DNA of 64,000 bases from Humibacter albus DSM 18994 (GTDB lineage Bacteria; Actinomycetota; Actinomycetes; Actinomycetales; Microbacteriaceae), in contig NZ_ATXT01000017.1 of NCBI RefSeq assembly GCF_000421825.1, positions 172,769-236,768 on the forward strand. Reading direction: 5' to 3'. A program made the translations under genes and the position numbers. The notes below the pieces were generated by a model. The model saw nothing but the letters and a program-made list of their open reading frames with translations, was not told where the DNA came from and ran no database searches. Below, piece after piece: positions 8,365-18,100 of the stretch. The stretch's first letter is position 1. Each line of letters opens with the position of its first letter.

Positions 8365-9855
8365 ATGTCCACGCTCAGTGATCTCGTCGTCGCGCACGGC
8401 CGTTCGACCTCCGAAGATATCGAGTGGCTGCACCTTCTGGTGGGCGATTGCCAGTTGCTGGCCGACCTCGCGTTCGCCGACATCGTGCTGTGGGTGCCCA
8501 CCGACGACGGATTCATCGCCGTTGCGCATTCCCGGCCTTCGAGCGCGGCGACACTGTTCTACCGTGACTTCGTCGGGCAGCCGATCCGCGCGGAGTGGCG
8601 CGCACTGGCCACCGAGGCGTTCGACGCCGGGGCGATCGTGGACTCGCACGCACCCGATTGGTACGAAGAGATGCCGACTCGGGTACGGGCGGTCCCGGTG
8701 TTCCGACGAGTGTCGGCATCCAGTGCCGAGGTCGTCCCCACCCCGATCGCCGTGATCACCCGCCACACGAACCTGAGCGAGGCGCGCACGCCGAGCCGGC
8801 AGGAGCTCACGTTCAACGCGTGCGCCAACGACCTCTTCGGCATGATCGCCACCGGTGACTTTCCCGATCTGGGTGCGCCGTCGGGGCCGCGCAGGGGAGC
8901 GCCGCGGGCATCCGACGGTCTTCTTCGCCTCGACGTCGACGGCGTCACCACGTTCGCCAGCCCGAACGCGTTGTCTGCTTTCAATCGCATGGGCTTCTCC
9001 GAGGAGCTCGAGGGGGAGTCACTCGCCGAGGTGACGACGCGCCTGCTGATGGGCAACACGGTGGTCGACGAGTCGCTGCCGTTGGTGGTGACGGGCCGCG
9101 CACCCTGGCGCACCGATATCGAGGCGCGGGGGGTGACGGTGTCGCTGCGCACCATCCCGATCCGCACACACGGGGAGCGCACCGGGGCGATCGTGCTCTG
9201 TCGCGATGTCACGGAGATGCGCCACCAGGAGCAGGAACTCATCACGAAGGATGCCACGATCCGTGAGATCCACCATCGGGTGAAGAACAACCTCCAGACG
9301 GTGGCCTCGCTGCTGCGCATCCAGGCGCGGCGGACGCACTCCGAGGAGGCGCGGGAGGCGCTCGGACAGGCCATGCGACGCGTGGCCGCGATCGCGGTCG
9401 TGCACGACACGCTGTCGGAAGGGCTCGCGCAGATCGTCGACTTCGATGACGTGTTCGACCGCGTTCTTCTGCTCGTCGCCGAGGTCGCGAGCACGCACAA
9501 CACGACGGTGCACCCGAAGTCGAGCGGAAGCTTCGGCGAACTGCCGAGCGAATACGCGACGCCGCTCGCGCTGGCACTCACCGAGCTCGTCACGAACGCC
9601 GTGGAGCACGGGCTGGCGGGACGCTCGGGTGAGGTCGAGATCATCGCGGACCGCTCGCCGGACACCCTCACCGTCAAGGTGAAGGACAACGGCTCCGGTC
9701 TGCCGGAGGGCAAGGTCGGCGACGGGCTCGGCACGCAGATCGTGCGCACGCTCATTCAGGGCGAGCTGAGCGGGACGATCGACTGGCACACGATGGTGGG
9801 CACCGGAACAGAGGTCACCATCGAGGTGCCGCTGCGCTACCTGCGCAAGGCCTGA
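8365..9855 (+). CDS. pdtaS: PdtaS-type sensor histidine kinase
   Basis: A 496-residue soluble two-component kinase. Residues about 1-150 form a GAF-like sensor, about 180-290 a PAS domain, about 295-375 a HisKA_2 dimerisation domain and about 390-494 the HATPase. The HisKA_2 motif REIHHRVKNNLQTVASLL puts the candidate phospho-histidine at about residue 303. The HATPase shows LALTELVTNAVEHG (N box) and DNGSGLPEG (G1). There is no membrane segment. In mycobacteria PdtaS pairs with the RNA-binding antiterminator PdtaR, which is encoded elsewhere, and lies two genes from whiB1, as here (Rv3220c/Rv3219). Confidence 0.9.
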   Translation: MSTLSDLVVAHGRSTSEDIEWLHLLVGDCQLLADLAFADIVLWVPTDDGFIAVAHSRPSSAATLFYRDFVGQPIRAEWRALATEAFDAGAIVDSHAPDWYEEMPTRVRAVPVFRRVSASSAEVVPTPIAVITRHTNLSEARTPSRQELTFNACANDLFGMIATGDFPDLGAPSGPRRGAPRASDGLLRLDVDGVTTFASPNALSAFNRMGFSEELEGESLAEVTTRLLMGNTVVDESLPLVVTGRAPWRTDIEARGVTVSLRTIPIRTHGERTGAIVLCRDVTEMRHQEQELITKDATIREIHHRVKNNLQTVASLLRIQARRTHSEEAREALGQAMRRVAAIAVVHDTLSEGLAQIVDFDDVFDRVLLLVAEVASTHNTTVHPKSSGSFGELPSEYATPLALALTELVTNAVEHGLAGRSGEVEIIADRSPDTLTVKVKDNGSGLPEGKVGDGLGTQIVRTLIQGELSGTIDWHTMVGTGTEVTIEVPLRYLRKA

Positions 9856-9984
9856 CGAGGTCGGTCGACCACGGCGGCAGAGCGGGACTCCGGCGCGACA
9901 ACCGGCGATTCACGTCGCAGTCACGGGTGACGGGGCGCCGAGGACGCCCAGGTTCGCGAACCGAAGCCCGGGGAGGGCGAAAGC

Positions 9985-10233
9985 TCAGGAAGCGCGGCGC
10001 GCGCGGGCCGCGCGGCGCTTGAGCGCGCGACGCTCATCTTCGGAAAGACCGCCCCACACGCCCGAGTCCTGGCCGGTCTCGAGGGCGTACTGCAGGCAGG
10101 CCTCGGTCACGGTGCACCGGGCGCAGACGGCCTTGGCCTTCTCGATCTGCTCGACAGCCGGTCCCGTGTTGCCCACCGGGAAAAAGAGTTCCGGGTCGGC
10201 TGTCAGGCAGGCGGCTTTGTCGCGCCAATCCAT
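9985..10233 (-). CDS. whiB1: WhiB1-like [4Fe-4S] transcription factor
   Basis: An 82-residue Wbl protein. Cys9, Cys37, Cys40 and Cys46 match the four iron-sulfur ligands, GVWGG (58-62) is the signature turn, and the tail EDERRALKRRAARARRAS is the basic DNA-binding segment. The short length, MDWRDKAACL start and position beside pdtaS support WhiB1, an essential NO-responsive regulator in mycobacteria that binds the principal sigma factor. AAGGAG lies 9 bases before ATG 10233. Assignment to WhiB1 rather than another small Wbl rests on synteny and spacing. Confidence 0.9.
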   Translation of the reverse strand: MDWRDKAACLTADPELFFPVGNTGPAVEQIEKAKAVCARCTVTEACLQYALETGQDSGVWGGLSEDERRALKRRAARARRAS

Positions 10234-10489
10234 GAGGGTGCTCCTTCAGTTGCATGCGTCACACGACGCCGGGCGTGACCGAGTGGTCGGAATCGGGTAA
10301 GCGCCAAGTCTCGGAGCCCTGATCGGGGGAATGGATGCCGGACGCACAAGATCACGGATCTTGCTTTGCGTTGGACGTGAGTTCCTCAGAAACGGACACC
10401 TGCCCACCGCCCTGTGAGCGTCAAACTCGACCTGGAAATGCTCGCATACTGGTAGTGCCAAATCAAGAGTTTTCGAATGGGATAACGCT

Positions 10490-10969
10490 GTGAACACAGA
10501 CCGGGAACAGTCGTCTGCGACGGACGGGAGCCGGCCGCAGGCATCCTTTCCGGCTCTCCTCGGATGCCTCGTCGCGCTTCTTGCACTCGAATCGCTGACG
10601 CTCGTGGGCCTCGTGGTGTGGCTGATCGTCGAGGCGGTGTCGTCGGCCGCGGCCGACACCGCGAGCGGCATCGCGCTGCTCGTGATCGCCGCGCTCTGCG
10701 CCGTGTGGGTGTGCCTGACGACCGCCGCGGCGGCACGACGTCGCTCGTGGATGCGCGGCTCCAGCATCACGTGGCACCTGCTCGTGCTGGCGGTCGCGAT
10801 CGGGTGCTTCACCGGAGTCACCGCGGTGCCGCAGGCGGGCTGGGTGCTTCTGCTCGTCGCCGTGCTGGGCATCGGCCTGGTGCTGGTCCCCTCCGTCACG
10901 CGAGCGACTGCCGCCGACGTGCAGCCGGTGGGGACCGACGAGGAGTCGGCGAAGCAGCAGAGGCGCTGA
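10490..10969 (+). CDS. Small membrane protein of unknown function
   Basis: A 159-residue protein with a hydrophilic N terminus (about 1-20) and four predicted transmembrane helices (about 20-48, 57-80, 92-112, 117-138), then a charged tail ending KQQRR. I do not recognise the family. GTG 10490 is used; GATAAC a few bases upstream may be its -10 element. It is divergent from whiB1 across a 256-base gap and convergent with the peroxiredoxin gene (18 bases). Confidence 0.6.
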   Translation: MNTDREQSSATDGSRPQASFPALLGCLVALLALESLTLVGLVVWLIVEAVSSAAADTASGIALLVIAALCAVWVCLTTAAAARRRSWMRGSSITWHLLVLAVAIGCFTGVTAVPQAGWVLLLVAVLGIGLVLVPSVTRATAADVQPVGTDEESAKQQRR

Positions 10970-10987
10970 GCGGCGATACGGCGTTGT

Positions 10988-11473
10988 TCAGGCCGCCAAG
11001 CCGAGCTTCTTGCGCAGGGACGCGACGTGGCCCGTGGCCTTCACGTTGTACAGCGCGAGGCGCAGAGTGCCGTCCGCGTTGACGACGAAGGTGGAGCGAA
11101 GCACGCCGGTCATCAGCTTGCCGTAGAGCGACTTCTCGCCGTACGCGCCGTACAGCTTGTGCACCGCGAGATCCGGGTCGGAGAGCAGCGGGAAGTTGAG
11201 CCGGTCGCGCTCGCGAAACTTCGTCAGCGTCGCCGGGTCGTCCTTCGAGACGCCGAGCACCTGGAAGCCGGCGGATGCCAGTGAGTTGATGTTGTCGCGG
11301 AAGTCGCAGGCCTCCTTCGTGCAGCCGGGCGTCATCGCGGCGGGGTAGAAGTACACGATCACGTCGTGACCGGCGAAGTCGTGCAGCGACACCTCCTCGC
11401 CGTCCTGGTCGAGCAGGGTGAAGTCGGGTGCTGCGTCGCCCGTGGAGAGGCGGAAGGAAGCCGTATCGGTCAT
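10988..11473 (-). CDS. bcp: Thioredoxin-dependent thiol peroxidase (BCP/PrxQ)
   Basis: A 161-residue peroxiredoxin that reduces peroxides using thioredoxin. YFYPAAMTPGCTKEACDFRD carries the peroxidatic Cys51 and the resolving Cys56, four residues apart as in PrxQ. The fold is full-length, ending in ASLRKKLGLAA. ATG 11473 is chosen because the conserved N terminus (SFRLSTGDAAPDFTL) begins there. It follows rsgA after 49 bases on the same strand and may be the last gene of aroA-rsgA-bcp. It probably acts in the same oxidative-stress response as the nearby sigH-rsrA pair (inference). Confidence 0.93.
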   Translation of the reverse strand: MTDTASFRLSTGDAAPDFTLLDQDGEEVSLHDFAGHDVIVYFYPAAMTPGCTKEACDFRDNINSLASAGFQVLGVSKDDPATLTKFRERDRLNFPLLSDPDLAVHKLYGAYGEKSLYGKLMTGVLRSTFVVNADGTLRLALYNVKATGHVASLRKKLGLAA

Positions 11474-11522
11474 GCAGTCCACGCTAATGGGCTGGCCGCG
11501 GTCCAGCGGCCGGTGCCGATCG

Positions 11523-12587
11523 TCAGCCGAACGTGGCCAGCAGCCGCTGCAGCGAGTCGAGCCGCGCGTGGCCGCGTTCGCCGAGCTCGCCGGCGTCGAC
11601 CGCTTCGACGATGGCGCAGTCGGGAGCATCCGGCAGATGCGTGCAGCCGCGCGGACAATTCTCGGCGATGGCGGCGAGGTCGGTGAACGATCGGAGGATG
11701 TTCGCCGGATCCACGTGCCCCAGTCCGAAAGACCGCACCCCTGGCGTGTCGATGATCCAGCCTCCGCCGTGCGGCGTGCGCAGCCGCAGCGAGACCGTCG
11801 ACGACGACGTGTGGCGGCCACGCCCGGTCACCTCGTTCACGTGGCCGGTCGCGCGGTCCGCTCCGGGGACGAGTGCGTTCACGAGCGTCGACTTGCCCAC
11901 GCCCGAGTGACCGACCGCGACCGTGTCGTGACCGGCCAGAGCGCGGGACAGGGCGTCGAGCGGGATGCCGGCCGCGGCGTCCGCAGACCCTCCTGCCGTC
12001 GTCGAGAGGAAGACCGGAAGGTCGAGTCCGGCGAAGTTCTCCAAGAACGGTGCGGGGTCGGCGAGATCGGTCTTCGTCACGCAGAGCAGCGGCGCGATGC
12101 CGGCATCGTAGGCGGCGACCAGGTAACGATCGACGAGCCGCGTACGAGGCTCTGGGTTCGCCGCCGCGACCACGATGAGCATCTGGTCGGCGTTGGCGAC
12201 GATGATGCGCTCGACGGCATCCGTGTCGTCGGCGCTGCGGCGCAGCAGCGTGTGGCGATCACGGATGCGCACGATACGGGACAGCGTGCCCGTCTCACCG
12301 CTGGTGTCGCCGACGATGTCGACCCGGTCGCCGGTGACGACCGGCTGTTTGCGCAACTCGCGGGCACGGGCGGCGATGGCTTCGTGCTCGTCGGGCGAGT
12401 CCTCGTCGACGAGCACGGTGTAGCGACCCCGGTCCACACCGAGCACGCGAGCCTCGACGGCGTCGTCGTGCTCGGGCCGTTGCTTCGTGCGCGGCCGGTT
12501 GCCCTTCGGGTTCGGACGCACGCGCACCGACGACTCGTCGTACTCTTCGTACGGCTCGTCCTCGTCGTCGGTGTCCCACCAGCTCAC
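11523..12587 (-). CDS. rsgA: Ribosome small-subunit GTPase RsgA
   Basis: A 354-residue circularly permuted GTPase that releases RbfA during late 30S maturation. G4 TKTD (171-174) precedes G1 GHSGVGKS (226-233) and G3 DTPG (280-283), which is the permuted order. Cys311, Cys315, His317 and Cys324 form the C-terminal zinc knuckle. The acidic, disordered first 40 residues are an actinobacterial extension. GTG 12587 starts 16 bases after the aroA stop, so it is probably cotranscribed. The aroA-rsgA neighbourhood equals Rv3227-Rv3228. Confidence 0.95.
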   Translation of the reverse strand: MSWWDTDDEDEPYEEYDESSVRVRPNPKGNRPRTKQRPEHDDAVEARVLGVDRGRYTVLVDEDSPDEHEAIAARARELRKQPVVTGDRVDIVGDTSGETGTLSRIVRIRDRHTLLRRSADDTDAVERIIVANADQMLIVVAAANPEPRTRLVDRYLVAAYDAGIAPLLCVTKTDLADPAPFLENFAGLDLPVFLSTTAGGSADAAAGIPLDALSRALAGHDTVAVGHSGVGKSTLVNALVPGADRATGHVNEVTGRGRHTSSSTVSLRLRTPHGGGWIIDTPGVRSFGLGHVDPANILRSFTDLAAIAENCPRGCTHLPDAPDCAIVEAVDAGELGERGHARLDSLQRLLATFG

Positions 12588-12603
12588 CCGGCCGACACCC
12601 CTC

Positions 12604-13977
12604 TCAGCCCGCCGCTGTGCCGACGTCGCCGTCGAGCATCGTCCGCCAGAGCTGCGTGAACTGGGGAAGCGTCTTGTGCGTGGCCTCGACGTTCTCGATC
12701 TGCACGCCCGGCACCGCGAGGCCGATCAGGGCGCCGCTGGTGGACATGCGGTGATCGTCGTAGCTGTGCCAGAGCCCGCCGTGCAGCGGCTGCGGCATGA
12801 TGCGCAGGCCGTCGTCGAGTTCATCGACCTCGCCGCCGAGTGCGCGGATCTCGGTGGCGAGCGCTGCCAGCCGGTCGGTCTCGTGGTTGCGGATGTGGCC
12901 GATGCCCGTGATGGTGCTGGGCGAGTCGGCGAGAGCCGCGAGAGCAGCGACCGTCGGGGCGAGCTCGCCGCCCCTGGTGAGGTCGAGGTCGGCACCGTGG
13001 ATGCCGTCGCCTCCGCGCACGGTCAGCGAACCGTTCGCGCGCTCCACGGTGGCGCCGAAGGAGGGCAGGATGTCGGCGAGGTGAGCACCGACCTGTGTCG
13101 TGGCATCCGGCCAGCCGATGATGGTGACGCTGCCGCCCGTGACCAACGCGGCCGCGAGGAACGGCGCGGCGTTGGAGAGGTCGGGCTCGATGTCGAGGTC
13201 ACGGCCCTCGATGGGGCCGGGCTGCACGTTCCAGGAGCCGGTCGCCGCCGACGAGACGGGCACTCCGCGTCGGCGCAACGCGTCGATCGTCATCTCGATG
13301 TGCGGCAGGCTGGGCAGTCGCTCCCCGACGTGCGTCAGCTGCAGCCCCTGGTCGAAACGGGCCGCCGACAGCAACAGGCCGGAGACGAACTGGCTGGACG
13401 CCGATGCGTCGATCTCGATCGCCCCTCCGGCCACGCTGCCCGTACCGTGCACGGTGAACGGAAGCCCACCGCGGCGGTCATCGTTCACATCGACGCCCAG
13501 TGCACGCAGCGCCGCGATGATGCCGCGCATCGGTCGGGAACGCGCGGAATCGTCAGCGTCGAAGGTGGTCGGACCGAGTGCGAGCGCAGCCACGGGCGGC
13601 ACGAATCGCATCACCGTTCCGGCCTGGCCGCAGTCGATAGTGGTGCTCCCCGTGAGCTCTTCGGGGGGCGTGATGCGCCAGTCCGCTCCGAACGGGCCCG
13701 AGCCCTCCACGTTCTCGATGCGGGCTCCGAGCGCGCGCAGCGCGGCGACCATGTTCGCGCTGTCTTTGGAGTGCAGCGGTGCACGGAGCAGGGAGGGGGC
13801 ATCCGCGAGCGCGGAGAGCACGAGCTCGCGGTTCGTGATCGACTTCGATCCCGGCAGGCTCAGGCTGGCTCGCACCGGTTCCGTGGCGGTAGGCGCCGCC
13901 CACAATCGCTCCGGCTCATCGGGAGCTCGATCGCCGTATGGATCGAAGTCCGGAGAGGAATATTTCGAGATCAACAT
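12604..13977 (-). CDS. aroA: 3-phosphoshikimate 1-carboxyvinyltransferase (EPSP synthase)
   Basis: A 457-residue enzyme that joins shikimate 3-phosphate and PEP to EPSP, the sixth step of chorismate synthesis. Visible family motifs are LPGSKSITNRELVLSALAD (substrate-binding, near residue 40), DCGQAGTVMRF (the phosphate-contacting loop), SSQFVSGLLL, the EPDLSNAAPFLAAA region and HETDRLAAL (KETDR-type active site). ATG 13977 gives the normal length for the family. No ribosome site is visible; a weak -10 (TACTGT) just upstream hints at a leaderless start. Longer upstream starts add unlike sequence. Confidence 0.96.
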   Translation of the reverse strand: MLISKYSSPDFDPYGDRAPDEPERLWAAPTATEPVRASLSLPGSKSITNRELVLSALADAPSLLRAPLHSKDSANMVAALRALGARIENVEGSGPFGADWRITPPEELTGSTTIDCGQAGTVMRFVPPVAALALGPTTFDADDSARSRPMRGIIAALRALGVDVNDDRRGGLPFTVHGTGSVAGGAIEIDASASSQFVSGLLLSAARFDQGLQLTHVGERLPSLPHIEMTIDALRRRGVPVSSAATGSWNVQPGPIEGRDLDIEPDLSNAAPFLAAALVTGGSVTIIGWPDATTQVGAHLADILPSFGATVERANGSLTVRGGDGIHGADLDLTRGGELAPTVAALAALADSPSTITGIGHIRNHETDRLAALATEIRALGGEVDELDDGLRIMPQPLHGGLWHSYDDHRMSTSGALIGLAVPGVQIENVEATHKTLPQFTQLWRTMLDGDVGTAAG

Positions 13978-14150
13978 CGATTGACAACAGTACCGGCGCC
14001 GTGCGAATGGATGCCGATCACACGACACGAGAGGAGAGTGCGGCATGCCCGAGGCGCTGCTCGACGCACCTCTCGTTACTCCGCTCCTCCCGCTCCGGAG
14101 CCTGCGTGACGGGCATCCGTGGCACCAGGGGCGACGGGCGGCGGTCAGCC

Positions 14151-14156
14151 TAGACT
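14151..14156 (+). promoter_or_regulatory. -10 box (TAGACT) for sigH
   Basis: TAGACT ends 8 bases before the sigma-factor ATG at 14165 (5 before GTG 14162), suggesting a leaderless housekeeping transcript. I did not find the GGAA-GTT pair of a SigH autoregulated promoter. Confidence 0.4.
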
Positions 14157-14164
14157 GGGCCGTG

Positions 14165-14824
14165 ATGTCGAATCCAACCGAGGAATCCTCCCCGAGCAAG
14201 GGCGACCTGTTCGAGGAGCAGGCGCTGCCCTTCATGGATCAGCTGTATGCGGCGGCGTTGCGCATGACGCGCAATCCGGCCGACGCGCAAGATCTCGTGC
14301 AGGAGACGTTCGTCAAGGCGTACGCGGCCTTCGGCCAGTTCAAGCAGGGCACGAACCTGAAGGCCTGGCTGTACCGCATTCTCACGAACACGTTCATCAA
14401 CACGTACCGCAAGAAGCAGCGCGAGCCGTATCAGAACGCGATCGACGAGCTGGAGGACTGGCAGCTCGGCGGTGCGACCTCGACGACCTCGTCGACATCG
14501 CGGTCCGCCGAAGCAGAGGCGATCGATCATCTGCCGGACTCCGACGTGAAGAATGCGCTCCAGGGGATCCCCGAGGACTTTCGCCTCGCGGTCTACCTGG
14601 CCGATGTCGAAGGCTTCTCCTACCAGGAGATCGCCGACATCATGAAGACCCCGATCGGCACCGTGATGAGCCGTCTGCATCGTGGCAGGCGGTTGCTGCG
14701 GGAGCTGTTGACGGATTACGCGCGCGAGCGCGGTCTGAGTGCTGTGCGCAACAGCGACGCCGATCCCGAGACGGCGAGCACGAAGAAGACCCGCGCCGTG
14801 CAGAACACCGGGAGCACCAAATGA
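14165..14824 (+). CDS. sigH: ECF sigma factor, SigH/SigR type
   Basis: A 219-residue group IV sigma factor. Region 2 spans about 18-85 ([19 protein letters not shown], then [14 protein letters not shown] and [11 protein letters not shown]), and region 4 about 120-180 ([18 protein letters not shown] then [19 protein letters not shown], the helix-turn-helix). The acidic DELEDWQ linker and basic tail fit the SigR/SigH thiol-stress group. Its stop overlaps the start of the zinc anti-sigma gene (ATGA), which fixes the pair. Known members control thioredoxin and thiol metabolism. GTG 14162 is an equally possible start. Confidence 0.93.
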   Translation: MSNPTEESSPSKGDLFEEQALPFMDQLYAAALRMTRNPADAQDLVQETFVKAYAAFGQFKQGTNLKAWLYRILTNTFINTYRKKQREPYQNAIDELEDWQLGGATSTTSSTSRSAEAEAIDHLPDSDVKNALQGIPEDFRLAVYLADVEGFSYQEIADIMKTPIGTVMSRLHRGRRLLRELLTDYARERGLSAVRNSDADPETASTKKTRAVQNTGSTK

Positions 14825-15063
14825 GCGACTGCGGTTGCACCAAGGCCAAGAAAGACCTGGAAGAGTATCTGCACAACGAGCTGCAGGCGGATGACGCTGC
14901 AGACATCCGCGAGCACCTCGAGAACTGCTCGGACTGCCAGAACGAGGTCCACGTCGGCGTCGTACTGACCGAAGTGGTGCAGCGCGCGTGCAAGGAGACG
15001 GCGCCCGAGGAGCTTCGGGTGCAGGTACTGGCCAAGCTGCGGAGCATCCAGGCCACGCACTGA
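14821..15063 (+). CDS. rsrA: Zinc-binding redox anti-sigma factor RsrA/RshA
   Basis: An 80-residue protein that holds SigH/SigR inactive until thiol oxidation releases zinc. The ZAS motif HLENCSDC gives His32, Cys36 and Cys39, and Cys4/Cys6 (CGC) lie near the N terminus as additional candidate ligands or redox partners. The amphipathic helix [15 protein letters not shown] is the sigma-binding part. It overlaps sigH by 4 bases, giving translational coupling and roughly equal synthesis of sigma and anti-sigma. It converges with the fucosidase gene. Confidence 0.93.
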   Translation: MSDCGCTKAKKDLEEYLHNELQADDAADIREHLENCSDCQNEVHVGVVLTEVVQRACKETAPEELRVQVLAKLRSIQATH

Positions 15064-15121
15064 CGGGGCTTCGGTCCCGTGTCGCGGGTCGGACGGCGCC
15101 GCTTCGACGCGCGAGGCGTGC

Positions 15122-18100
15122 TCAGCGGGTCCGTGCCTTCCGGGCTCGGCGGCGCAGCACCAGTGCAGCCGCTCCCGCGATCAGGGCGATCAGCGCGAGA
15201 GCCAGAGGCGTCGCGAGGTTCGAGCCGGTCGTGGCGAGATCGCCGGCGGCGGCCGTCGCACCCCTTCCGGCGCCGGAGGCCCCGCCTTCTGCCGGCTCGG
15301 CGGCCGTGACGGTGAGGGAGGCGCTGGCGCTGGCGTCCCCCTGCGTCGCCACGACTTCATGCGCGCCGGCCGCGGTGTCTGCGGGGATGGTGGTCGTGAT
15401 CGCGAGGTGACCGGCAGCATCCGTCGTTCCGGTGGCCAGCTGCACGGGGTCGGAGTGCAGTGTCAACGTCACGTCGCTGTTCGGCGAGAATCCGTCGAGC
15501 CTGGCGGTGATCCGGCCTCCAGCCGCGACGCTGGAGGCATCCAGCGCGATGGTCGGCGTGCTCACGCTCCCGGTGGGAAGGTCGATGACCCATCCCTGCT
15601 GCGCGAGCGGAGCCAGCACGACCGCGAGCGGGGTGCCGTCCATGTGCGGTGCCTCCTCGCCCCCGTAGGTGGTGACCGTGATCGGCTTCTGGTCGGTGCC
15701 GTAACCCCAGAACGGCGTGCTGGATGCCGCGCAGTCCGTTCCCGACTTCACGTGCACCGTCGCTCCCGGTGCGAGTTCCGTCTGACGGAACTGCTCCAGC
15801 GAGTTGAACGGGGTCTTCGCGCTGCTTCCGTCACCGGCGGTCGGTGCCGAGCAGTCGAGGTAGACGTCGCTCGCACGTCCCGGGTCGTCGGTGAGCGTCT
15901 GGTAGAGCGAGACGTTCGCCAGGGAGTAGACGCCCCGCGCCTTCGTGATCGAGACGCGGAACTTCTGGGCAGTGACGGCGGATCCGAGCGAGAGCGAACG
16001 GTAGACGCCGATCGTGCCCGCCTGCGCGATCGTCTTCCAGGCCCCGTCGACCTCTGCGTCGACGGTGAAGTGCTCGACGCTCTGACCGTGTGCGGAGGTG
16101 TCCTCACTCAGCGTGATCGTGTTGACCGTCCGCGCCGAGCCCAGGTCGATCGTGACCGAACTCGGGTCTGCGTCGGCGCTGGCCCATGAAGTGCGGCTGT
16201 TCCCGTCGGTGATTGCATTCGTCGTCGACCCGTCGGCGGTCGTGGCGGGAATGCCGAGGGCGTTGTCCTTCGTGTAGGTCTTGCGCAAGTCGGCGGCGAA
16301 ACCGTCGATCGCCGTCACGCTGGAACCGGCGAAGGATCCATCGGTGGTGGGCGGCACGTTGAGCAGCATGATGCCGTTGTGGCCGGTGGAGACCTGGAAG
16401 CTGTTCAGCAACGACGATGGGCTCTTGGGCTGGTCGCCGGGATGTGCGAACCATCCGGCCGTGAGCTTCATGTCCGCCTCGGCCGGCCACCAGTGCAGCT
16501 TGTCGGCCTGGCCGGAGGTGACGGCGGCGATCAGCGAGTCGTCCGAGCCGAGCTCGCTGTCGGATGACGGGTTCACCGCCTTGATCAGGCCACCGTCGCC
16601 GGCATCCGAGATCGGCAGTACGCCCCACTCGTCGTCGCGGGCGACACCCTGCTCGTTGCCTACCCAGCGCACGTCGCGGCCGCCGACGGCGATGACGGCG
16701 TTCGGCTGAAGCTTGTGGATCAGGTCGTAGAAAGCGCCATAGTCGAAGATCTCGTCCTTCGTCGTGTTGCCCTGCGAGCCGTCGAACCACACCTCGTTGA
16801 CGGTCCCGTACTCGGTCAGCACCTCGTAGAGCAGGTTCAGGAAGTACGCACCGTAGTCGGTCGCCTGGTAGCTGAAGGTGGGGATGGCCTTACCGGCGCG
16901 GTCATCGCCCGCGACGAGGGTCGGAATGGTGCGCTGCGTCGGCGTGCTGCCGTTGCCGTACACGCCGATGTTCTCTTCGTGGGAGTCCGCAGGGGAGAGA
17001 TAGACCCCGACCTTCATGCCGTACTTCTTCGCGGCGTTCGTGAAGTCGCGCAGCACGTCACCCTTGCCGTCCTCCCACGGTGAGGACGCCACGCTGTAGT
17101 CGGTGTAGCGCGACGGGTAGAGAAGGAACCCGTCGTGGTGCTTGACCACGAGGATGGCCTGCCGGAAGCCGGCGTCCCGCAGCTGCTTGACCCAGGCATC
17201 CGCGTCGATCGGGCCCGTCGGGTCGAACCGTGCGGGATCCTCGGTGCCGTTGCCCCACTCCTGGTTGTAGAACGTGTTGATGCCGAAGTGCACGAACGCC
17301 GTCAGACGCAGTTCCTGCCAGCTCAGCTGCTGGTCGGTGGGCCGCACGAGCGTCGACTTCGCGAGGATGTTCGCGTCGCAGTCCGCGGACGTCACCGTGA
17401 TGTAGTTCGCCGGGTCCAGCGTGATCGGGTCGCAGGTCTGCGACGTCAGGCTCTGATAGGTGAACGCGGATGCCTGGAAGTCGCCGTTCAGCACCGCGAA
17501 CCTGGTCTTCTGCACGGTGCCGGAGAATCCGCGATCGGGGGCCTGTGAGGAGAACTCGTTGCCGATGCTGAGCGTGCCTGTGACAGCGCTGCTGCGCGTG
17601 GACTCAGCGGTGCCGGTGACGGTGGACAGCTCCTTGCCGTCGAGCCAGGCGATCACCCGCGTGGAATCGCTGCCCGGAACATAAGCGAGAGAGAGAATGT
17701 GCTGCTCACCCGATGTCGGGACCGCCGTGGTGGCGATGAAGTCCTTCCACGCACTGCCGATGTGAGCGCTGAACCCGTAGCGCAGCGATCCGTCCTGGTA
17801 CCGCGCGAAGAGGTTGCCGCCCACGGCCACGAGTGTGGCGAGGCTTCCCTGATTCGCGGCCGGGGTGAACGCCGTCTCCACGACGAAGCCCGTGTCGAGC
17901 GATTCGTCGCCGAACACCGGGTCGGATGCCGTGAAGTCCAGCCCCTGCTTCCCGCCAGCCAGTGCCGCACCACTCGACGAGACCGATTCGGATCCTGTCC
18001 GCGAGGCGAGCGTTCCGTCAAGCGTCTCGTTCGGCGTGGCCGTGTACATCCCGTTCTTCACGACACCGCCGTACGAGACATCGAGCAGATCGGTCGTGAC